This document shows positions 1 to 5,313 of a stretch of DNA of 6,673 nucleotides, in pieces. The translations under genes and the position numbers were made by a program. The notes beneath the pieces are model-generated. The model ran no database searches and was not told the DNA's origin. It saw only the letters and a list, made by a program, of their open reading frames with translations. This stretch comes from JAMCRM01 sp041685075. Its GTDB lineage: Bacteria; Acidobacteriota; Terriglobia; Bryobacterales; Bryobacteraceae. Position 1 is the first letter of the stretch; every line of letters starts with the position of its first letter. The stretch spans positions 1-6,673 of the forward strand of contig JAWLGN010000301.1 in assembly GCA_041685075.1 (NCBI GenBank), read 5' to 3'.

Positions 1-22
1 GTTGTGAACGCTCCCGTGTGAA

Positions 23-36
23 GCGATTTTAATCGC
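23..36. repeat. Inverted repeat GCGATT-TT-AATCGC in the upstream region
   Basis: Seen directly: 6-bp perfect arms at 23-28 and 31-36 with a 2-bp centre. An overlapping pair AAGCG (21-25) / CGCTT (37-41) gives a wider imperfect symmetry. It lies about 30 bp upstream of the putative -10 at 67-72. An operator site for a dimeric regulator would fit that position, but so would the tail of a gene ending left of the window. The function is unknown. The rest of 1-66 holds no open frame I can support. Confidence 0.4.
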
Positions 37-66
37 CGCTTAAGCCCCGGTTCATCTCCCCCCCGC

Positions 67-72
67 TATGAT
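67..72 (+). promoter_or_regulatory. Putative -10 element (TATGAT) for the small exported peptide gene
   Basis: TATGAT differs from the sigma-70 -10 consensus at one base and is conspicuous in GC-rich surroundings. Transcription would begin near 79-80, giving a leader of about 37 nt to the ATG at 117. No convincing -35 hexamer lies at 16-18 bp spacing (the region around 44-49 is GCCCCG), so activation by a factor, another sigma factor or a wrong call are all possible. Confidence 0.4.
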
Positions 73-80
73 CGGAACAG

Positions 81-115
81 ACGAACGCGTTCGTATCTGA
101 AATGAGGAGATACGA
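81..115 (+). promoter_or_regulatory. Leader with two mutually exclusive hairpins over the ribosome-binding region
   Basis: Two structures are visible. First, ACGAACGCGTTCGT (81-94) is a perfect 14-bp palindrome, which as RNA is a 5-bp stem with a CGCG loop. Second, TCGTATCT (91-98) is perfectly complementary to AGATACGA (108-115) across a 9-nt loop. The segment TCGT at 91-94 belongs to both, so the two cannot form together. The Shine-Dalgarno sequence GAGGAG (104-109) lies in the loop and the 3' arm of the second hairpin, and the ATG begins 2 nt after it. This geometry would suit a translational switch, an RNA thermometer or an overlapping operator. Which of these applies is inference. Confidence 0.4.
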
Positions 116-116
116 C

Positions 117-293
117 ATGAAAAAACTGATCTGCACAATGATCGGACTTGGCCTGGTGATGAGCACCGGGACACTCTTCGCCCAGACCGCGCCTCCGCCG
201 CAGGATGAGAACCAGCAGCAGCAGGAGAAGAAGCAGGAGGGCAAGGATAGCAAGAAGAAGGAGCAAAAAGCCGAGGAGCAGAAGCCTCAGTAA
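117..293 (+). CDS. Small exported Gln/Lys/Glu-rich peptide, function unknown
   Basis: The gene encodes 58 residues that I do not recognise as a named family. Residues 1-22 look like a Sec signal peptide: two lysines after Met, a hydrophobic core at about 4-17, and a likely cleavage after LFA22, before Gln23. Cys6 lies inside the hydrophobic core and is not in a lipobox. The mature part would be about 36 residues. It starts with a short Pro segment (26-28) and continues as low-complexity Gln, Glu and Lys without aromatic residues, so it is probably disordered and highly hydrophilic. I chose the ATG at 117 because GAGGAG (104-109) lies 7 nt upstream; the in-frame ATG at 102 has no such site. 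The gene has its own putative promoter and terminator, so it appears monocistronic. A real gene is supported by the signal peptide, ribosome-binding site and terminator; the role is unknown. Confidence 0.72.
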   Translation: MKKLICTMIGLGLVMSTGTLFAQTAPPPQDENQQQQEKKQEGKDSKKKEQKAEEQKPQ

Positions 294-311
294 CCACTCC
301 ATCCGAACGGT

Positions 312-358
312 GCGGAGGGCGGCGTTTATGGCCGCCGCCCTCCGCCCAAAGCTCTTTT
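312..358 (+). terminator. Probable Rho-independent terminator of the small peptide gene
   Basis: GCGGAGGGCGGC (312-323) pairs perfectly with GCCGCCCTCCGC (334-345), and a further G-C pair (324/333) leaves an 8-nt loop. The stem begins 18 nt after the stop codon at 291-293. The downstream run AAAGCTCTTTT (348-358) is only moderately U-rich and slightly displaced, so termination may be imperfect. It separates the peptide gene from the symporter promoter. Confidence 0.65.
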
Positions 359-386
359 CATCGCAGCTCAGCCGGGCCGCCGTCGC

Positions 387-395
387 TGGTATAAT
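387..395 (+). promoter_or_regulatory. Extended -10 promoter for the GntP-family symporter
   Basis: TGGTATAAT combines a perfect TATAAT (390-395) with an upstream TG dinucleotide at the extended -10 position. No good -35 hexamer is visible, which is common for extended -10 promoters. Predicted transcription start is near 402, giving a leader of about 30 nt. That leader contains a small CCGG (411-414) / CCGG (421-424) hairpin whose loop carries the purine-rich AGAGG, the only Shine-Dalgarno-like candidate for the ATG at 434. Confidence 0.6.
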
Positions 396-433
396 GGGCC
401 ATCCGCAGGGCCGGTAGAGGCCGGCTGAGTCTT

Positions 434-1789
434 ATGCACCCGCTGATCATACTCGCGGTCGCCGTCGCCGTCGTCCTGGTATTGATCCTCCGGCTCAGGA
501 TCAACGCCTTCCTCGCCCTCATTGCCGCCGCCATTACAGTGGGATTGCTCTCCGATAAGGTCCCGCTGCCGGAGGTGATGCCCAAAGTGGCCTTCAGCTT
601 CGGCGAAGTAGCCGGCAAGATCGCCATCGTCATCGCCCTGGCCGCCATCATCGGGGAATGCCTGCTCGAAAGCGGAGCCGCGGACAAGATCATCCGGGTA
701 TTCGTGCGGCTGCTCGGAGAGAAGCGCGCCGCGTTTTCGCTGGTGGGCAGCGGATACGTGCTGTCCATCCCGGTCTTCTTCGATACGGTCTTTTACCTGC
801 TCATCCCGCTGGCCCGCACCATGGGCATTCGCACCGGCGGACGCTACCTGCTGTTCGTCATGGCCATCTGCGCCGGCGGCGTGGCGACGCATTGCCTGGT
901 GCCGCCCACTCCCGGACCGCTGGCCATCGCGGCAGTGCTGGGCGTGGATCTCGGGGTCATGATTCTGGTGGGCATGGCCATCGCGCTGCCTACCTCAATG
1001 GTGGGCCTGCTCTTCTCCAGTTACCAGGACCGCCGCCTGAACCTGCCCATGCGCGAAACCGCCGGCCTCTCGGTGGACGAGTTGAAGCGCATCGCCATGC
1101 AGAGCGAGGAGCGGCTTCCCGGCTTCCTGCCCTCCATTTTTCCCATCGCGCTTCCGGTTCTGCTGATCGCCTCCCACACGCTGCTGGGCGCGCTGGCGCC
1201 GGGGAGCGCCGCCCTCCAGGTATCCGCCTTCCTGGGCGATGCCAATCTCGCGCTGCTCCTTTCGGCCGGCATTGCGATGACCGTCATCGCGCGCCAGAAG
1301 GGCTACACGCTCAAGCAACTGGGCGGGTTGATGGAAAGGGCGCTTGCGAGCGCGGGCCTCATCATCCTGATCACCTCCGCCGGCGGCGCTTTCGGCGCCA
1401 TGCTGGTTCAGGCTGAAGTGGGCCGCAGCCTGGGCGACCTTGCGCTGCGCCACAGCATGCCCATTCTGCTGCTCGGTTTCCTGCTCGCCGCGCTGTTCAA
1501 ATCCGCGCAAGGCTCCAGCACCGTGGCTATGATCACCACCGCCTCCATCATGGCCCCCATGCTGGCGTCCTCGCCTCCGCCCTTCCACACGGTCTACATG
1601 GCCTGCTCGATCGGCGCGGGCGCGCTGGTGGGTTCCTGGATGAACGATAGCGGTTTCTGGGTCTACAAGCAGATGACCGGCTTCACTGAAACGGAATCCG
1701 TGAAGACCTGGACACCCCTGCTCGCCATTATGGGCGTAGCGGCGTTCCTGGTCACCCAACTGGCGGCGCTGCTGGTCCCGCTGAAGTAG
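434..1789 (+). CDS. GntP-family gluconate-type (sugar acid):H+ symporter
   Basis: This 451-residue inner-membrane protein matches the usual GntP length (about 440-450) and is hydrophobic throughout, with roughly 12-14 candidate membrane segments. Family motifs appear in order: SIPVFFD (111-117), PPTPGPL (157-163), QGSSTVAM (359-366), SWMNDSGFWV (401-410) and a C-terminal SVKTWTP (422-428) before the last helix. Known members import gluconate, idonate, fructuronate, glycerate or D-serine with protons. Substrate cannot be assigned here because no kinase, dehydratase or regulator is adjacent. The start at 434 follows the extended -10 promoter by about 40 nt, but its Shine-Dalgarno sequence is weak (AGAGG, 416-420, 13 nt away). 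The gene is monocistronic as far as seen and converges on the binding-protein gene with 20 bp between stops. Family assignment is firm; the substrate is open. Confidence 0.93.
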   Translation: MHPLIILAVAVAVVLVLILRLRINAFLALIAAAITVGLLSDKVPLPEVMPKVAFSFGEVAGKIAIVIALAAIIGECLLESGAADKIIRVFVRLLGEKRAAFSLVGSGYVLSIPVFFDTVFYLLIPLARTMGIRTGGRYLLFVMAICAGGVATHCLVPPTPGPLAIAAVLGVDLGVMILVGMAIALPTSMVGLLFSSYQDRRLNLPMRETAGLSVDELKRIAMQSEERLPGFLPSIFPIALPVLLIASHTLLGALAPGSAALQVSAFLGDANLALLLSAGIAMTVIARQKGYTLKQLGGLMERALASAGLIILITSAGGAFGAMLVQAEVGRSLGDLALRHSMPILLLGFLLAALFKSAQGSSTVAMITTASIMAPMLASSPPPFHTVYMACSIGAGALVGSWMNDSGFWVYKQMTGFTETESVKTWTPLLAIMGVAAFLVTQLAALLVPLK

Positions 1790-1809
1790 CGGCTGGGTTT
1801 GCGCCCGGG

Positions 1810-2736
1810 TTATTTCGCGAAGTCGGTCGCGTTCTCTTTCGTCACCAGCGTGGTGCCGGTATCCACGCGCTCGGCCACGGGTTCGCCGCGCGCCGCTCGG
1901 ATGGCCTCTTCCACCGCGCGCCGTCCCATGGCCTCCGGGTGCTGCGCGATCACCGCGGTCATGCGTCCGGCGGCCACCGCGCGCGCCGCTTCCCGGGTGG
2001 CGTCGAAGCCCACCAGCACGATCTTACCGGTGAAGTTCCGTGCCGCGATGGCCTCCATGGCGCCCAGCGCCATCTGGTCGTTGGTGGCGAAAACGGCGTC
2101 GATCGCGGGGTGCGATGTGAGCAGGTTCTCCATCACCGCCATTCCCAGGGCGCGCTCGCTGTTGGCCGGCTGGACGGTAACCAGCTCGATCGCCGGCGTC
2201 CCGGCCAGCGCCTCTTCGAAGCCCGCCAGCCGGTCCTCGTGGGTAGCCACTCCCGGCATCCCCCGGATCACCGCTACCTGCCCCTTGCCGTTCAGCGCCC
2301 GGATGACGAACTCGCCCGCCAGCCGGCCGCCCAACCGGTTATCCGTCCCGATGTAGCTCAACTTGCGCGGCCACGAAAGATCCGTATCCACCAGCAGTAC
2401 CGGGATGCCCGCGGCGGCGGCCTTGTCCAGCACCGGGACGATCTCCGCCACCCCCGCCGGCGCCACCGCCAGCGCCGAAACCTTCTTCAGAACCTGGTCC
2501 TCCAGGATGGCCACCTGCTGGTCGATATTCACTTCGCGCTCCGGTGCGAGCACCGCCAGCCGCACATCGCCGCTCTCCCGTGCCGCCTCTTCGGCGCCCG
2601 CCTTCAGCCGCTGCCAGAACTCGCTGTCGAGCGCCTTGGCCACCACCACGATCTCGAGTCCGCCGTTACGGCCGCGCGAGCCGCCCGCGCCCGCGCCCCC
2701 CACAACCAGCGCCGCCGCCAAGAGTATCTTCCGCAT
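1810..2736 (-). CDS. CUT2 sugar ABC importer, periplasmic substrate-binding protein (RbsB-like)
   Basis: A 308-residue type I periplasmic binding protein (Peripla_BP_4 / LacI-like fold) that would capture a sugar and deliver it to the permease. Typical landmarks run in order: a first-strand segment ending DSEFW (37-41), AVAPAG (90-95), IPVLLVDTD (111-119), YIGTDN (128-133) followed by GGRLAGE, an HEDRLAGF motif (166-173), ATNDQMALGAMEA (217-229), VGFDATREA (242-250) and AQHPEAMGRRAVE (264-276). These match ribose-type rather than maltose-type binding proteins. The N-terminus has a positively charged start and a short hydrophobic stretch (4-18) compatible with export, but no lipobox Cys. It is the last gene of the operon, beginning 8 bp after the permease stop with only a weak purine-rich ribosome site, so translational coupling is likely. 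Ribose, xylose, galactose or another sugar remain possible. Confidence 0.92.
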   Translation of the reverse strand: MRKILLAAALVVGGAGAGGSRGRNGGLEIVVVAKALDSEFWQRLKAGAEEAARESGDVRLAVLAPEREVNIDQQVAILEDQVLKKVSALAVAPAGVAEIVPVLDKAAAAGIPVLLVDTDLSWPRKLSYIGTDNRLGGRLAGEFVIRALNGKGQVAVIRGMPGVATHEDRLAGFEEALAGTPAIELVTVQPANSERALGMAVMENLLTSHPAIDAVFATNDQMALGAMEAIAARNFTGKIVLVGFDATREAARAVAAGRMTAVIAQHPEAMGRRAVEEAIRAARGEPVAERVDTGTTLVTKENATDFAK

Positions 2737-2744
2737 CCGTTTTC

Positions 2745-3716
2745 TTATTTTGCCGCGGCTTTCTTATTTGCCGCGGCGCCGGCGGCCGCGCGCTGCCGCA
2801 GCACGTCCACCCACACCGCCGCCACGATCACCGCGCCGATCACCACCGTCTGCCAGTATGGCGAGACATTCAGCAGGTTCAACCCGTTGCGCAGCACCCC
2901 CATGATCAGCGCGCCCACCAGGGTACCCTGCACGGTGCCGGAGCCGCCGAAGAAGCTGCCGCCCCCGATCACCACCGCGGCAATGGAGTCCAGTTCCGCC
3001 CCCACGCCCGCCAGCGGAAAGCCCGAATTCATCCGCCCCGCGAGCACCACCGCCCCGGCTGCCGCCATGGCGCCGCTAATGGCATACACCAGGTTCAGCC
3101 GCCGCTCCACGGGGATGCCGGAAAGCCGCGCCGCCTGCCGGTTGCCGCCGATGGCATAGACGTCGCGGCCCACCGTCGTGCGGGTCAGGAAGAGATGGAA
3201 CACCACGCAGCAGAAGACCACCACCACCACGGGCATGGGGATCCCCGCCACCTCGCCCGCGCCCCAGAAGCGGAAGCCGCCGGGCAGTTCCGAGATGGGG
3301 AAGCCGCCGGAGACGACCAGCGCCAGCCCCCTCGCCACGTTCATCATCCCCAGGGTGGGGATAAACGGGTGCGGCAACCGCAGCCGGGTGAGCAGCACGC
3401 CGTTCACCGCCCCCAGCAGCGCGCCCGCCGCCAGCACCGCGGGGATTGCGAGCCACGCCGGCACCCCGGCCTTCAGCAGCAGCGCCGCCAGAACGCAGCA
3501 CAGCCCCAGAATCGATCCCACCGAAAGGTCGATCCCCGCAGTCACGATCACCACCAACTGCCCCAGCCCCAGCAGCGCGTTCACAGACGACTGCCGGAAG
3601 ACGTTCAGCAGGTTATCCACCGTCAGGAAGTGTTCCGATGCCGCGCCCAACGCGGCGCACATCAGCACCAGCCCCGCCAGCGGCCCGAAGCGCCGCAGGA
3701 TGCCGGGCAGCGTCAC
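2745..3716 (-). CDS. CUT2 sugar ABC importer, membrane permease (RbsC-like)
   Basis: This 323-residue inner-membrane permease of the BPD_transp_2 (RbsC/AraH/XylH) family presumably works as a homodimer with the ATPase encoded upstream. Family signatures include VTAGIDLSVGSILGL (58-72), PFIPTLGMM (117-125), the cytoplasmic coupling segment AIGGNRQAARLSGI (188-201), and near the end DSIAAVVIGGGSFFGG (243-258) followed by GTVQGTLVGALIMG. The length agrees with RbsC (about 320). The C-terminal tail is Ala/Lys-rich (from about 308). The frame stays open far upstream inside the ATPase gene, so the start has to be chosen. GTG at 3716-3714 gives a natural N-terminus (TLPGILRRFGPLAGL) and a 4-nt GTGA overlap with the ATPase stop, the usual coupled arrangement. 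Purine-rich GGGAGGGAAG about 20 nt upstream and GGGCGAG nearer the start may serve the ribosome. Confidence 0.92.
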   Translation of the reverse strand: MTLPGILRRFGPLAGLVLMCAALGAASEHFLTVDNLLNVFRQSSVNALLGLGQLVVIVTAGIDLSVGSILGLCCVLAALLLKAGVPAWLAIPAVLAAGALLGAVNGVLLTRLRLPHPFIPTLGMMNVARGLALVVSGGFPISELPGGFRFWGAGEVAGIPMPVVVVVFCCVVFHLFLTRTTVGRDVYAIGGNRQAARLSGIPVERRLNLVYAISGAMAAAGAVVLAGRMNSGFPLAGVGAELDSIAAVVIGGGSFFGGSGTVQGTLVGALIMGVLRNGLNLLNVSPYWQTVVIGAVIVAAVWVDVLRQRAAAGAAANKKAAAK

Positions 3717-5212
3717 ATGCTCGCCCAACTCTGCTTCCCTCCCGTTGCCAGATGCATGATGCGCTCTTCGCCGGCTTGGCAGGCGGGCAACTCCCCCGCG
3801 ATGCGGCCGCGGTGCATGACCACCACCCGGTCGGCCAGGTGCAGGATCTCCTCCAGTTCGGAACTCGCCAGCAGCACCGCCGCGCCGCGCGCCGCCAGCC
3901 CGTGGATGATCTCGTAGATTTCCGCCTTGGCGCCCACGTCCACCCCGCGGGTCGGTTCGTCCAGCAGGAAGACCTCCGCCCCGGCCAGCAGCCAGCGCGC
4001 CAGGACCACCTTCTGCTGGTTGCCGCCGCTCAACTGCGCCACCGGCTGCGCCGTCCCGGCCGCGCGGATGCGCAGTTCCTCGGCCATGTGCCGCGCGGCC
4101 TTCTCCTCGTGCGCCGAATCGATGAGCAGCCGCCGCGCCGAGGCCAGCATCATGTTCCACCGCACCGGCGCGCCGGGGATGAGTCCCTTGTGCTTGCGAT
4201 CGTCCGGCACCAGCGCGATGCCGTGCCGCACCGCGTCTTCGGGCGTGCGGATGCGCGCTTCCTGCCCGTGGATATAGACGCGCCCGGCCCGCCGCGCCCG
4301 CGCGCCGAAGACGGCTTCGAGCAACTCGGTGCGCCCGGCGCCGGCCAGCCCCGCCAGTCCCACCACCTCGCCGCGGCCCACCCGCAGGCTCACGTCCCGG
4401 AAGCTGCCGTGATCGGTAAACTTCTCCAGCCGCAGCGCTTCGCGCGTGTCTCTGCGGGGAGCGCGGGCGGGGAAGTATTCCGTCACCGCGCGCCCCACCA
4501 TGTGGCGCACCAGCTCTTCGCGCGGCATCTCCCGCACTGCCGCGGTGGCCACCGTGCGGCCGTCCCGCATCACCGTGACGCGGTCCGGCCCCTGGTAGAC
4601 CTCCTTCAACCGGTGGGTGATGTAGATGACGCTGACCCCGCGCTCGCGCAGCCGCGCCACGGCCTCGAGCAGCCGGGCGGATTCCCGCATCTCGAGCGGC
4701 GCCGTGGGCTCGTCCATGATGATCAGCCGCGCGTCGAACGCCAGGGCGCGCGCGATCTCCACAAGTTGCCGCTCCCCGATGCTCAACTCCGCCACCGGGT
4801 GCCGCGGGTCGATATCGCCCCCCAACTCCTCCACGAGTTCGCGCGCGCGGCGGTCGATCTCTTTCCAGCGCACCCACCCTCCGCGCGACGGGTGACGCCC
4901 CAGGAAGATGTTCTCCCCGGCGCTCAACTGCGGCGCCAGGGCCAGCTCCTGGTGGACGAAGGCGATCCCCAGTTCCTGCGCCTCTCGCGGTGTCCGGAGC
5001 GCCACTTCGCGCCCCTCCCAGATCACCGCGCCCGCATCGGGCCGTACAACGCCCGCCGCGATATTCATGAGGGTCGATTTGCCCGCGCCGTTCTCCCCCA
5101 CCAGCGCGTGCACCTCGCCCCGCCGTACCTCCAGTTCCGCGCCCGCCAGCGCGGGCACGCCTCCGAAGCTCTTCCGGACATCCACCAATCGCAGCAGCGC
5201 TTCCGGCTTCAT
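3713..5212 (-). CDS. CUT2 sugar ABC importer, double ATP-binding subunit (RbsA-like)
   Basis: A cytoplasmic ATPase of 499 residues with two fused nucleotide-binding domains, the size and layout of RbsA/MglA/XylG. Domain 1 (about 5-240): Walker A GENGAGKST (39-47), Q-loop near Gln88, signature LSIGERQ (143-149), Walker B LIIMDEPT (163-170), H-loop His200. Domain 2 (about 257-495): degenerate Walker A GLAGAGRT (288-295, Lys replaced by Arg294), signature LSGGNQQKV (394-402), Walker B FLLDEPTRGVD (415-425). One intact and one degenerate site is the norm for this family. The D-loop after the first Walker B reads APLE, where family members usually have an Ala/Ser-Ala-Leu sequence. It is the first gene of the operon. 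ATG 5212 is preceded by GGAACG at suitable spacing and its stop overlaps the permease GTG. Sugar specificity cannot be read from this subunit. Confidence 0.95.
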   Translation of the reverse strand: MKPEALLRLVDVRKSFGGVPALAGAELEVRRGEVHALVGENGAGKSTLMNIAAGVVRPDAGAVIWEGREVALRTPREAQELGIAFVHQELALAPQLSAGENIFLGRHPSRGGWVRWKEIDRRARELVEELGGDIDPRHPVAELSIGERQLVEIARALAFDARLIIMDEPTAPLEMRESARLLEAVARLRERGVSVIYITHRLKEVYQGPDRVTVMRDGRTVATAAVREMPREELVRHMVGRAVTEYFPARAPRRDTREALRLEKFTDHGSFRDVSLRVGRGEVVGLAGLAGAGRTELLEAVFGARARRAGRVYIHGQEARIRTPEDAVRHGIALVPDDRKHKGLIPGAPVRWNMMLASARRLLIDSAHEEKAARHMAEELRIRAAGTAQPVAQLSGGNQQKVVLARWLLAGAEVFLLDEPTRGVDVGAKAEIYEIIHGLAARGAAVLLASSELEEILHLADRVVVMHRGRIAGELPACQAGEERIMHLATGGKQSWASM

Positions 5213-5313
5213 CGCAACGTTCCGTCCAGGATGCAGAAAACCACCCTCTATACTCTCACGGGCGTTGGGAAGAGTGGCGATGGCGGGCCGCCGTGAGCCA
5301 CACTGGAGGAAGC
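5213..5313. promoter_or_regulatory. Divergent control region with a shared, symmetric -10-like element
   Basis: This 101-bp spacer lies between the importer operon (leftward) and the PLP enzyme gene (rightward). The only AT-rich core, TCTATACT (5247-5254), reads TATACT on the plus strand (5249-5254) and TATAGA on the minus strand (5252-5247). Starts near 5261 (plus) and 5240 (minus) would give leaders of about 53 and 28 nt. No good -35 box is seen for either direction. The plus-strand leader contains the odd-centred palindrome GGCGGGCCGCC (5282-5292). GGAGGA (5305-5310) is a strong ribosome-binding site for the ATG at 5314. Confidence 0.5.

Noticed and set aside
66..302. Minus-strand frame encoding a leucine-run peptide opposite the small exported peptide gene
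   Set aside because: The leucine run is simply the complement of the CAG/AAG-rich codons of the real gene. It has no ribosome-binding site, and the plus-strand frame has a signal peptide and Shine-Dalgarno sequence.
995..1759. Long minus-strand frame opposite the GntP symporter
   Set aside because: It is rich in Gly/Gln/Arg/His, has no domain, and overlaps completely a gene with clear family motifs.
1778..1792. CCGCT-GAAGT-AGCGG inverted repeat around the symporter stop codon, considered as a terminator
   Set aside because: It is only a 5-bp stem that includes the stop codon and has no following U-run, so it is too weak to call.
1939..3917. Overlapping plus-strand frames opposite the binding protein and permease
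   Set aside because: They are Arg/Pro/His/Ala-rich with no recognisable segments and are explained as shadows of the operon.
4318..4350. Arginine in place of lysine in the second Walker A of the sugar ATPase (Arg294), considered as an inactivating mutation
   Set aside because: A GAGRT second Walker A is normal for CUT2-type double ATPases, which carry one degenerate site.
3720..4877. Upstream part of the permease frame, which stays open across much of the ATPase gene
   Set aside because: This stretch is Arg/Gly/Ala-rich with no domain and is the out-of-frame shadow of the ATPase. Permease homology begins only after the GTG at 3716.
3446..5296. Very long plus-strand frame (616 codons) antisense to the permease and ATPase
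   Set aside because: Its composition is Arg/His/Pro/Gln-rich without motifs, typical of antisense frames in GC-rich genes. The minus strand has full ABC motifs.
5293..5313. Earlier GTG start for the PLP enzyme, adding seven residues
   Set aside because: The added MSHTGGS has no family counterpart, and the strong GGAGGA site lies between the two starts at the correct distance for the ATG at 5314.
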